DNA of 64,000 bases from assembly GCF_902686445.1 (NCBI RefSeq), contig NC_062227.1, positions 20,907,678-20,971,677 on the forward strand. Direction: 5' to 3'. Positions 11,536 through 21,178 of this stretch are shown piece by piece. Position 1 is the first letter of the stretch. Every line of letters starts with the position of its first letter. Source of the DNA: Sciurus carolinensis. Its lineage: Eukaryota; Chordata; Mammalia; Rodentia; Sciuridae. A program made the position numbers and the translations under genes. The notes under the pieces are model-generated. The model made no database searches. It was given only the letters and a program-made list of their open reading frames with translations, and was not told the origin of the DNA.

Positions 11536-12654
11536 CCCTCATTCTTGATACAGAGCTTCTAAAACCTAAAACCCTTATAGGTAAGAATTCCAGGAGAATC
11601 TTTTGTCTTTGACCCCATTTCCTGACACAGAACTTCTAAATTCCTTGGAATTTTCTGGGTGATAGAAATGTCTTATTTATTTATTTTATTATTTATTTAT
11701 TTATTTATTTATCTGTTTAACAGGATTCTTGGTGGGCTCCTGGATAGGGGCTGGTCACCAGAAACACTGAGCTATGAATAGAAGTTTGGAATTTTTAGCT
11801 CCCTTGCCATTCTTTGAAATGGGAGAAGGGGCTAGAAATGGAGTTAATAATCTATTATGTCCATATGATGAAGTCTCCACAAAAATCCCTGAAGAAACCA
11901 GGCTTAGTGGCACATACCTTTAATCTCAGCATTTAGGGAGGCTGAAGCAGGAAGATGGCAAGTTTGAGGCCAACCTCAACAAATTAGCAAGACCTTGTTT
12001 TTGGAAAACAAAACAAAACAAAACAAAACAGTGTTGGGACTGGAGAGTGCTGTTTTTTAATTAAAATTAATTTTTAATTAATTAGTAAATTAATTGGTAA
12101 TGAGGGTTGAACCCAATTAATTAAAAATCCCTAAAGAATGGGGGCCAGAGAGCTTTCCAGTTCGTGAACACATCCATGTGCCAGGAGGGTGGCATACCCC
12201 AGTACCACAGGGACAGAAACTTCTGCATTTAGGGCCCTTCTTGACTTCTCTCTATATGTCTCTTCATCTGGCTATTTATCTGTATCCAGTACCGTATCCT
12301 TTAATATTTGGTAATCATAAGTATTTCTGTAGGTTCTGAAAACCATCCAAGCCAATCATTAAATACAAGAAGAGGGTCATGGAAACTTGACCTATATAGC
12401 TGTTTGGTAAGAAGCACAGCTCAAAATCTGGGGTTTAGAATTGTTGTCTGAAGGGAGGAGAAGCCTTGTGGGACTAAGCCCTCAACTTGGGGGGCCCAAA
12501 CCAGTTGGAAGGAGATGGTGTCAGAGTTCAGTTTAGTTGTGGAATATGCAACTGTGTTCACCAAAGAATGTGTTGCTGGTGGGGAGATGTCCCGTTACGC
12601 TTTGATTCTAGGAACGTTGGGTGTTGAGCGTGACAGATTGGAAACCCAGTTTGG
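11536..12654 (+). mobile_element. Old LTR-like insertion in L1, with a SINE inside
   Basis: This block separates two parts of the same ancient minus-strand L1. It contains TTCTTGACTTCTCTCTATG, CATCTGGCTATTTATCTGTA and CTTGTGGGACTAAGCCCTCA, a pattern I associate with an ancient LTR, though I cannot name the family. A TTTA-rich run lies at 11669-11712, and a composite SINE at 11897-12122. Confidence 0.5.
11897..12122 (+). mobile_element. Composite B1-like/ID-like SINE
   Basis: It begins ACCAGGCTTAGTGGCACATA, passes GGGAGGCTGAAGCAGGAAGA (Alu/B1-like) and has an (AAAAC)n middle. It ends with an AT-rich portion containing GAGGGTTGAACCC. The flanks AAAAATCCCTGAAGAA (11881-11896) and AAAAATCCCTAAAGAA (12123-12138) are a 16-bp target-site duplication with one difference, so the whole unit moved as one piece. 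Confidence 0.8.
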
Positions 12655-12815
12655 GCTTTTCTATGTTCCTAAGAATAAAGTCTTTGGATTATATAGTAAT
12701 CTTATAGTTAGCCATTTGAGGAACTGCCAGATTTTGACCCAGAGGACTTCACCATTTCATTCCCACCAGCAATAGTTGAGGGTTCCATTTTCTTCACATC
12801 TTTACCAATATTTAT

Positions 12816-12884
<69 letters not shown>

Positions 12885-12950
12885 GTCCTAGCATCCTTGT
12901 GGCCATTATCTCATTGTGGTAAGCTTCAATTTTCTTAAATTACAATTGGA
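12655..12950 (-). mobile_element. Continuation of ancient L1, with a (TC)n run inside
   Basis: GAGGAACTGCCAGATTTTGA, CATTCCCACCAGCAATAG and ATCTCATTGTGGTAAGCTTC continue the old L1 pattern begun at 10545. The microsatellite at 12819-12882 sits in its middle. Confidence 0.75.
12819..12882 (+). repeat. (TC)n microsatellite
   Basis: A pure 64-base TC run, a polypurine/polypyrimidine mirror repeat able to form triplex DNA in principle. Confidence 0.98.
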
Positions 12951-13154
12951 GGATACACTACTGTCAAAGTGAGGTTCCAATGTAATTTAATAACAATGAC
13001 AACAGTTCTCTAACAGTAATTACATTTAATTACATAGAGAGAAGTCATTTTATTTCACAGCACTTTGAGCCCTTTAACCAAAACCAGGAAAATGAAATTA
13101 ATATAAATATAGTATTAAAATAAGTTGAGGCTGTTATATCAAATAACTGTATGT

Positions 13155-13432
13155 TGGGCAGCTAGTACGTAATAGGAAGGCATTGCTCCCAGTTCTGGAG
13201 GCTGGGGAGTTCAAGATCAAGGACTGCCAGATTCAGGGTCTGATTCAGGTCTGCTTCCTGGTTGATAGATGGTGTCTTTTAGCTCACATGGCACTTGATT
13301 TTGTTCATAAGGGTGGCACCAGCAGACAAAGTCAACTTGCAGAGGCCACACCTTGTAAGACCATCATGCTGGGGCTAGGATTCCAACATAGGCATTTGGG
13401 AAAACACAAACATTCAGCCCATAATAATATCC
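13155..13432 (-). mobile_element. MaLR-type LTR remnant
   Basis: CCCAGTTCTGGAGGCTGGGG, GTTCAAGATCAAGG and the end AACACAAACATTCAGCCCAT are the typical blocks of a reversed MaLR LTR. It is old and internally shortened. Confidence 0.7.
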
Positions 13433-13515
13433 AAGTAGTAACTTAAAAGGAGGAAAAAATGCAAAAAAAAAAAAAAAAAAGTAAAAAGAAAAGAAAAAGA
13501 AAACAAAACCCCAGC

Positions 13516-15380
13516 AACTATTTTCTTGCTTTTAGTCTCTGCAGAATAAAAGCTTTGTTTAGTAGTAATTATAGCCTAATCAAATATTGTGTGTATTCAG
13601 TATATTTGAATCATGCCGTGTATTCCAGGTAAATTACACATCCAAACTAAACTCAATATTTTCTCAACCAAATTTTGAAAATACGTTTTGTATCTAGAGG
13701 AATACTGAAGATGATATCATTGCTAATTTCATACAGTAATAAAACAGACTCCACACTACATTTTTCAAGTTGTTTGAAAAGGCCAGTAAAAATAGAATAT
13801 ATACTTCTGGGAAAAAAGTTATTAGCTTTCCACCAGTAAGCCTGAGGATTTCAACAGATAGACTCAACGTTTTAAACTTCCTTTCAGTTGCTACTCAAAC
13901 TGGTGTGACTGGTGCAGTGTGTAGACTGACATTTCATTTGTATACTAATTGCTCCATTTGGTAAATGAGATTTTCAATCCAAACTTATTTGGTGGTATTT
14001 CTCAAAATTTCTATATTGAAAGGCTTACCACTTATATTCTTCATCTATAAAATTACATTTAGAAACCTTTCCTCTTTAAGATGACTCAATATTCTATTTG
14101 TCAAGATTAGATTTTTATTTCATTTTGAATAAAAAGTAAGAACTTTTAAGGATGAACTCAACTCTTCTCCCTTCTCCCTACTTCCAAAGGAGTGAAAAAA
14201 AGAATCAGAGTCACCTTTTATGTCTTTCATACACTAGAATCTTACCCCTGGAATCTCCTGTGGTCATGTCAGTGACACTCTTTGTTCTGTGGTTGTTTAG
14301 AAGGAGGTTCTGTGTCTCCCTCCTTCTCTGGTGGACCTGGCTGAGCACTCAGTAAAGGCCAGTGGCTCTCATAGGTGGACACCATCAAGGACCACACTGG
14401 GGATGAGGTAGTGTTTGAGTGGAGTGCAGTGTTGGCCTGCCAACTCTGAGGTCCATTTAAATCCTAAGTATCCCTGATTCTATTCCTGCAGAATGACAAG
14501 AAACCTGCCACGTGTCTGTCTTCACATAGTCAAGCAAAATGTTTCTGTAAGCACTTTTCAAAATATCCATGCGGTATTGTTTGTATGCTTCAGGTTCTCA
14601 GTATGGGTTTAGCCTACTTATCTGAGACACCAGTGTCGATTACAGAAGGTCTTCCTGGGCTGGGTAGAATGGATTTGAAATAAAGGTGAGGTTAACTCTT
14701 CTCAGAACTGAGATTTATGTAATTGGATGCATCATCTGTTGGCTGTTAAAGCCCCAGCTTCCAAGGACTAATTATAGAGAACACAGCTCATCAGAGAGAA
14801 CCCAAATAGATGTTGAACTGTGTGTTCCCTATCACGAAGGTGACTTTATTCTTTCTGGAGTCTGTCTATTGGTAACTATTCCCCAGGATTTGTTGCTCAA
14901 GGGCTTATAGGTAAAATTACTCTTAATAGAAATAATACTATATTTTATTTGCAGTATTTTCACTTTGAGAAGATTTAATAGCAAATTTTTTTCCCATTGT
15001 GAGAGTAAACTTAAATGCAGTTTCAGATTTAAATAAGACATGCAGAAATAAGAATCTATAGGAATAAAATTACTAAAGAAGAAGGAAAATGAGTGGAATC
15101 ATGTTTAAACTGTGGAGAACCTTAAGAAAGTGCTTCACTGCAGTTGGTCAAGTTGATCCTTATTCCTCTCAGGGGCAGGTCCTCAAACCTCCTGGTGCCC
15201 AACTGTGTAAAGAGAACTGGAGACATTGGCCAGGAAATGCCACGTCTTCAGTTTCACTTGGGCAGACTGCATCTATAGTTCTCCTTATGAGTGACACTCA
15301 GTTCCAAGCATCAGCTTTCTTTTATTGGAGGCTCATGCCAATTTCAAATTCTTTCCCCCATTTGGTGTACATCTGACTTC
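13516..15380. other. Intergenic DNA without recognisable features
   Basis: This stretch follows an A-rich run (13461-13515). I see no gene, no clear repeat and no long ORF. Confidence 0.6.
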
Positions 15381-15434
15381 CTGTGTGTGCGTGTGTGTGT
15401 GCGTGCGCGCACACACACACACACAAACACACAT
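15381..15434 (+). repeat. (TG)n-(CA)n palindromic microsatellite
   Basis: The sequence runs as GT repeats, a GCGTGCGCGC centre, then CA repeats. It is alternating purine-pyrimidine and nearly self-complementary. Confidence 0.95.
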
Positions 15435-16013
15435 GCAGAGCTTGGTATATAGGTTTAAAAAAGTTAGACTTTAAATGCAAATCATTAATTTATGTTTGCT
15501 GCAAAAAGTTAAAAATAAAATATTCAGGTACTAGGACACAGAAGACACTGCAGAAGCATCTGATTAATGAATGAAACTCCTGGACTCTCCCAGGGATATT
15601 CTTGTCAGTTTTTTCCCCATGACTGCATATCACTCGTGTGGGGAACTTTCCCGATTCCAGGGCTGCTCTCTGAAACCCTGAGTAGCAGTTAAAGCAGATG
15701 GAAAGTTGGGATCAGAAGCTACATGTTTTGACTAAGCTCTCAGCATACCTGGTGTTAACTCTGTGGCCTTGGCAGTTTATTAAATCATCTTGTCCTGTGT
15801 TATTATTATTGTTATTTGACTACAAAATAACAATAATAAAAATACCTTTTCTGATTTGTTGTTGGGCAAGTATGATCCTGGTAAAATTTTAAAATCTTTT
15901 GAATTCTCTGCCCCCCCCCCCCATTATTAGTAAGTCTTATTCAACCATTAGACAAATGGTATGCATAAAGACCCAGCCATTCTTACTTAGTTGTCCCTTC
16001 TTTTGGGGGACTA

Positions 16014-16852
16014 CTATTGCTGGGCCTCTACTTGCTTCCCACTCTGTCCTCTCTAAGGTCCTACTCTCTTTGCCAGTCATTTTCATGTCACACCTTGGCT
16101 GGTTGTCTTTCTTGACATCTCCTTCTGACTGACATCTGTCCTGGTCTGGATCCCTTGTCTAGGAGTCCTGGGTCTTTCAGAATCAGGATCACTTCCTCCT
16201 TTACCTTTTTCCCTCCTCTATAGAGGTTGTACTTAAGAACCAGCAAATTCATAGATTTTCAAAAAGGTCAACTGTTCCCTCAAAACTCTGCTGCCCAGGT
16301 TTCTCCTTCCCTAGTAGTTCCCACCCCAGATGTGGAGGGATCCACCCTTGGAGAATCCACCCCAGTTCACAGTCCATTAATATCTTGTGCAGGTCGACAC
16401 CAGGCCATCAGCATCCAGGGAGGCTTTCAGCATCTCAAGCTCTTCCTTGTACTCTCTGAAGGTATAGCCCTTGGAGAAGCCCATGACCAAGTCCCTCACC
16501 ACCTGGAGCTGCCAGATGTCACCACAGAGGAAAAAGACTTCCTTTAACCTCTCTTTTTAGTCTGCAAGTTTAGACTTGCCCCAAACAGGGTGAGGAGGGG
16601 TTCTCTTGTGACGTTTTTACTGGGGGCATATTGTGCCAGCATGGCCCTCCATACTGTGGTGGTGTGGCCTTCATCAAGGCTATCAATGCTGCTGGCTTTA
16701 AAAAGCAGGTCATGGGCTGGGGAGATCGCTCAGTTGGTAGAGTGCTTGCCTTGTAAGCACAAGGCCCTGAGTTCGATCCCCAGCACCCCAAAAAAAAAAA
16801 AAAAAAAAAAAAGCAGGTCATACTCCCGGGCAATGGGCATTCAGTCGTTCCT
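16014..16852 (-). pseudogene. SNRNP35: SNRNP35 processed pseudogene, split by an ID SINE
   Basis: On the minus strand this segment reads as a decayed, intronless copy of the U11/U12 snRNP 35 kDa protein, a component of the minor spliceosome. Recognisable pieces in order are MPIAREYD at the N-terminus, VWRAMLAQY, PLLTLFGASLNLQTK and KEVF (first part of the RRM), VRDLVMGFSKGYTFREYKEE (RNP1 region), DADGLV and GWIP. The C-terminal ENDW block falls near 16040-16060. The start codon is changed to AGG (16852-16850). The fourth codon, Trp in the parent, is TGA (16843-16841). More stops and frameshifts follow, including one after DADGLV and several in the charged tail. An ID SINE interrupts it at 16714-16809. 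Without the SINE the length is close to the roughly 246 codons of the parent. The lack of introns points to retrotransposition. I could not place a poly(A) tail or target-site duplication for the retrocopy. Confidence 0.85.
16714..16810 (+). mobile_element. ID-family SINE inside the SNRNP35 pseudogene
   Basis: The copy begins GGGCTGGGGAGATCGCTCAG, with a tRNA-like box A. It continues through GAGTTCGATCCCCAGCACC (box B) and ends in about 22 A. It is flanked by the direct repeat AAGCAGGTCAT (16703-16713 and 16811-16821), a perfect target-site duplication. It is younger than the pseudogene it interrupts. Confidence 0.93.
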
Positions 16853-16959
16853 GTACTCATCGTGCTTGGGCTCGCAGAGACCCACCAGACATGCAGATAG
16901 ATGCCCAAGATCTTTCATATTTTGATCACTGTGTATGCAGCAAGAGTGGATACATAGAT

Positions 16960-17165
16960 ATGAGGTGTCCCCCAAAAGCTCATGTGTGAGAGAATGCAAG
17001 AATTTTCAGAGGTGAGATGATTGGGTTCTGAGAGCCTTTATGTTATGGTTTGGATGTGAAGTGTTCCCCAAAAGTTCACCTGTGAACTTGTAGAATGAAT
17101 CGAAATCCATTCTGCTATCACATATAACTGATCAGAACAAATAAAAACAAAAAACAAAACCACAC
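16960..17165 (+). mobile_element. MaLR-like fragments followed by an L1-type tail
   Basis: Two copies of a related block (GAGGTGTCCCCCAAAAGCTC near 16961 and GAAGTGTTCCCCAAAAGTTC near 17058) are followed by GAATGAATCGAAATCC and an A-rich end near 17150. Confidence 0.45.
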
Positions 17166-17331
17166 CACTCCATTTCAACTGTAGGGTAAGAATTTTATTG
17201 GGTATACTCCTACTTGGTGACTTGATAGTGACGGTCAGTATACATCTAAAAAAATTACAAAATGGTATCCTGGGAGGAGGACTCTTAATCCAAATTCCAC
17301 AACAGAATTGTACACTCTGTAGGCTCTCTCT

Positions 17332-17610
17332 TCACATTATTGTTTTCTTTGCCGAGAAGAAACTTTTTACTTTGTATCCATCCTGTTTATTGATTCTCGA
17401 TTTTATTTCTTGTGCTTTAGGAGTCTTGTTAAGGAAATCAAGTCCTAAGCCAACATGATGAAGATTTTTGCCTACTCTTTCTTCTATTAGGCGCAGGGTC
17501 TTTGGTCTAATTCCTAGGTCCTTGATCAATGAAGTGGAGTGTTTTTTTAAAAACCTGGACCATGAAATGAACTGAGAAGATGAAATATTCTTCTCTGAAA
17601 GTTTTATCAA
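17332..17610 (-). mobile_element. L1 ORF2 C-terminal fragment
   Basis: The minus-strand translation contains IKDLGIRPKTLRLIEERVGK, then LGLDFLNKTPKAQEIKSRIN and KSFFSAKKTI, matching the ORF2 segment at about 59290-59480. It is isolated and inactivated. Confidence 0.85.
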
Positions 17611-17889
17611 ATGTAATAATTTTCTTCAAACCTCTTTAGTTATTTCTGTTCCAACCTCTTTTCAACTTAAAATATTTACAGACTTACTACCATCCATGCT
17701 CAATACTGGGTGGGACATAACGCTCCTGAACAAACACCACTCATCATACTTGGCCCCTTTAAATTGAAGAATATCGAACTGTTCTTCCTTTGAGAGTGGG
17801 AAACTCAAGATAAACTAGACAAGAAAGCGGGTCTGTAGCCATCCCTCCCAAGCAACACCAGCAGCCAGTTAGGTGTGATTTGCGGTCCC

Positions 17890-18154
17890 TGCCTGCACTT
17901 CCCTGAATCACCACCAGGAGTGCCAGCGGCACGCTGGGATCGCGGGTCCTGAGCAGCCTGGACCGCGATGCTCCGCAGGCGTCTGGGGCGAGGAGCGCCT
18001 GGCGGTGGATGGGTGGGTGAGGCTGCAGGTTCTACCTCCGCGCCGCGTCAGGCTGCGCGTGCTGGTGAAAAAGAGGAAAGGAAGGCGCCCGCTAGAAGAC
18101 CTCAGCACCGAGCGGGATTTTGAGTGTGGGGTGGGGGAGCCCCAGAAAGTGGTC
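17890..18154 (+). promoter_or_regulatory. CpG-rich leader / probable promoter region of CNTNAP3
   Basis: This is the only CpG-dense stretch in the window. By eye, about 22 CpGs fall between 17881 and 18130, while the surrounding DNA is strongly CpG-depleted. It ends directly at the exon 1 start codon, as expected for a TATA-less CpG promoter and 5' leader. No TATA box was seen at a suitable distance. The transcription start site cannot be placed from sequence alone. The island is small and degraded, which would fit a tissue-restricted neuronal gene. Confidence 0.6.
17968..18123 (+). other. Upstream ORF in the CNTNAP3 leader
   Basis: An ATG at 17968 (G at -3, C at +4, so moderate context) opens a 51-codon Arg/Ala/Gly-rich ORF that closes at TGA 18121-18123. 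That leaves 31 bases before the main ATG at 18155. It is in a different frame from the main ORF and does not overlap it. If the transcript starts upstream of 17968, this uORF would be expected to reduce translation or require reinitiation. The peptide resembles nothing I know and is probably a by-product of GC-rich sequence. Confidence 0.45.
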
Positions 18155-18239
18155 ATGGACCCTGTGGCCGGAGCCTTGCTCAGGATGCTTGCTCTTTTGT
18201 CTGCGCAGACCTGCAGCACAGTGGTGGCGGGGAATACTT
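18155..18239 (+). CDS. CNTNAP3: CNTNAP3 exon 1 (start codon and signal peptide)
   Basis: This exon encodes the first 28 residues and the first base of codon 29 of a contactin-associated protein, a type I neuronal membrane protein of the neurexin superfamily. The reading starts MDPVAGALLRMLALL and ends with AGNT. This is the hydrophobic core and cleavage region of a signal peptide, and it lines up with the known N-termini of CNTNAP3 and CNTNAP4, which have the same length and a matching AGN before the first cysteine. The ATG sits in a strong Kozak context (G at -3, G at +4). It is the first ATG in this frame: the frame is open back to a TGA at 17903 but contains only a GTG upstream. The exon ends at a consensus donor (T|GTGAGT). 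The split codon T+AC joins exon 2 in frame. The exon is too short and too variable to identify alone. The call rests on its join to exons 2 and 3. Confidence 0.85.
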
Positions 18240-20266
18240 GTGAGTACAGCAGATCTTTTAAAACTTATATTGAAAACTTAGAAATTGTGTTGTTATTGTT
18301 AATAAATATTTACAAATGTAATCGCAGACCTGCGATTTAACGTTTCTGAAAACGAAGCGTTAAAAATATCTCCAAGTCCCGTCGCTAAGATAGGATGGTT
18401 TAAATTTGTTTTTTCTCTTGTGGCATCTGAAGCATGTTTTGACTTTTGTGAACCCAAACCTAGGCTGCTGTTTTGCGTCGTCTTTGAGTAAGCGCAAGTT
18501 CTAGTAAAACCTAAAATTAACCTGAGAATATTGAGAGGTGAGCGAACATGAGAGGAGCTTGCAAGTGCAGTCACTTATGTCGTTTCATTTTAAGTGCGTT
18601 TTCTAACTATGTTAGAAAAGGAAACAGTAGATGAACTGACTCTGTCCTGCATAGCGTACATCCTTTCAGTTGGCACTCTGCGGAGTAGGTCGGACCAGAG
18701 AACTCTGGCGCGGCGCTGGCAGGCACAACAGCAGGGTACAGGGGTAAATCTGGATTTTCCTGCCATGTTCTGGGAGACATCCAGCTCCTCTCCGAAGAGG
18801 GCTTTTGCTTAGCGGAAAAACGGTTTGTCATTGAGGTTGTTTTAAATGTTCAAATGCTTGTGTTTTGTGATTTGTTCTGCTTCTGATTTTTGTGGGTTCA
18901 GTGCAGTCATGTTGATCGTTCTGCTCTGCATTAATGCTATGATATGCTAGTCAAATGGATTAGCAGATCTCAAGGCATTTTAATCTGACAATTAAAAACA
19001 AAAGTTTAAAAAGTTTAAAAATTTTCATCACAGGACTTTTCTTTTCTTGAGGGATTTTTAAAAAGCCCCTCGTGTCCTTCACTCCCTCCTGCCATCGATC
19101 CTCAAAAATTTTTTAAAAAATATCGAGTTGTGGGCAGGAGGACAAATTGATGTGACTTTCAAGAGAGTGCTGGTAGGCATGTTCAGAAATTGACCTTGCT
19201 GCCACTTATACAGATTTAGCTTTGTCATCACCGGAAAGTTTAGCCTGAAGGGAAAAGCATTGCAAAGTTACCCTTCCACCTTTCATCCCTCTGCCAAATG
19301 GATTAACGATTTCATATTCACACATTTAAGGCCATAGTGTATGGGAGTCCCTGCAACAAATGAACATGCAAATACCGACCTGCATTTCAGACACTATTTT
19401 AACTTGGCATTGTGTAACCACCTCCGTTAATTAATTATAATGGAGCATTTACATAAAGCCCAATCTTTAGGTCCTGCAAGAAAGCATTTGTCATTTTGCT
19501 AATAAATTTAAAAAGAACCACAGTAATTAATTTACTTGTTGAAATGAAATGTCAGATAGTTCCACACACAGTCACTGAAGTACAGTTAAAAAGTAAGTCA
19601 CTGGAGGTCACTATCACTTGGAGGAAATGTGGCTTCAGAAACCTTTGCCGTGAGAGGTCTTTGCTGCCTTTCCTGTTTCCTTAGTTTTAATTGTGTGATA
19701 TTGACATTGTTAGTTTGTTTTTTTTACTCATTCTTTGTTTTTCACTGGTATTGCATCCCCTGGAACCCAAGAGGGTGCCCCCTCTGACGCTGAGCATTCT
19801 TGCTGAGGAGTCACATGAGCAGGTGCTCTGTGGGGAGGGCAGTACACCTGCCTGCAGTGAATGTGTTTCTAAGCTCAGCTCCCTGTGGCTGTCTGGCTGA
19901 CTCTGTAAATATCAATGCTAGCTTTCATGTATCACCCTATTTTTATTTAGATGTATTTAATACTCAAACTAAATGTTAAAAAATAAATTTGCATTGCCAC
20001 AAACATTTTAGATAATAAGGTTGATCACCACAGGGAAGAGAGGGCTACTAATGGTTCTTCAAATGTCAAGATTATATTTAAATGACTTGTGGTTTTAAAA
20101 GGTTCACAGAGACTAGAAAAAGTACATTTGATAATTCCTTAGGGCTCTCATTCTGATAGTATGATTTGTCGGAGTAGAAAAAATGGCAAATGAATGTTAT
20201 TTATCTCACTACATAAGCTAATTAGATAAGCTAATAATTCTTCATTTTCGGAGTATTTGGGAAATA

Positions 20267-20268
<2 letters not shown>

Positions 20269-20297
<29 letters not shown>
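20269..20297 (+). repeat. (TG)n microsatellite
   Basis: A pure TG run in intron 1. Confidence 0.97.
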
Positions 20298-20299
<2 letters not shown>

Positions 20300-20417
20300 A
20301 AGTAAAGCACTTAAAACTTGTGTTTGAAATCTGTTATTACCAAATCACGATAGATTATTCTCATGTCTGTGCCATTATGTGACAAGTTAAATTAAATTAG
20401 TTAATTAATTAATTAAT

Positions 20418-20592
20418 TTTGCTGTACTGGGCATTGAGTCCCAGGGCATTTTACCAGAGCTGTGTCTCCAGCCCTTTTTATTTTACTTTTTTTTTTTTGA
20501 GATATCATCTCCCTAAGTTGATTTGTGCCTTGCTAATTTGCTGAGGCTGGCCTCAAACTTTTGATCCTCCTGCCTCAGGCTCCTGTGAGAAA
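20418..20592 (-). mobile_element. ID-B1 dimeric SINE
   Basis: It reads GTACTGGGCATTGAGTCCCA (reverse ID box B), then CTCCAGCCC, a T-rich linker, then GCTGGCCTCAAACTTTTGAT and CCTGCCTCAGGCTCC, the reverse complement of a B1/Alu-like unit. Such dimers are typical of squirrel-related rodents. Confidence 0.82.
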
Positions 20593-20969
20593 TTTTAAGG
20601 AGGAGTTTGCTGTCAGGGTGGGATTTCAGGTTCCAATATTAAGTCATGAACCTCAGTGTTGCTCAACATTTTCCTAAGAAGTGCTTTTCCTGTAGACTTT
20701 ATGACTAAACTGAAATGTTCTCGAGCACCAACATGAAAGTAATGAAAAGTGCATATAAATGTAAAAAATGCATATATCTTCTTCCCACACAGACCAAATG
20801 CCATTTTTCCTCCATTCATAGCTGGTTCTCAGGAGGAAACCATTCTTCCTTGTGGGTCAGCTTGCATGAGGTTTGGTCATGAGAGAAGCTCTTCCAGAAA
20901 AGGACTTGCTGGAATTTGTGCTCACAGGGATCATGCACATTTTGACATGATCAGTTATTTATTTATTGA

Positions 20970-21178
20970 TTTATTTAGGTACTGGGGGTTTAACTCAGGG
21001 GTGCTCAACCACTGAGCCACATCCCCAGCCCTTTTTAAATATTTTTATTAGAGACAAGTTCTCACCGAGTTGCTAAGTGCTTTGCTGAGTTGCTGAGGCT
21101 GGTTTTGAATTCATGATCCTCTGCTTCAGCCTCCTGAGCCACTGGGATTACAGGCAAGTGCCACTGCACCCAGCTTGA
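20970..21178 (-). mobile_element. ID-B1 dimeric SINE
   Basis: The layout is the same as the copy at 20418: GTACTGGGGGTTTAACTCAG, CCACATCCCCAGCCC, a T/A-rich linker, then CTTCAGCCTCCTGAGCCACT and GGGATTACAGGCAAGTGCCA. This copy keeps the full B1-like start. Confidence 0.9.

Noticed and set aside
16227..16547. Plus-strand ORF of 106 codons
   Set aside because: It is the antisense shadow of the SNRNP35 pseudogene.
18005..18154. A 50-codon in-frame N-terminal extension of exon 1
   Set aside because: It would start at a GTG, and no ATG exists in this frame back to the TGA at 17903. The extension would also bury the signal peptide. The ATG at 18155 matches family N-termini.
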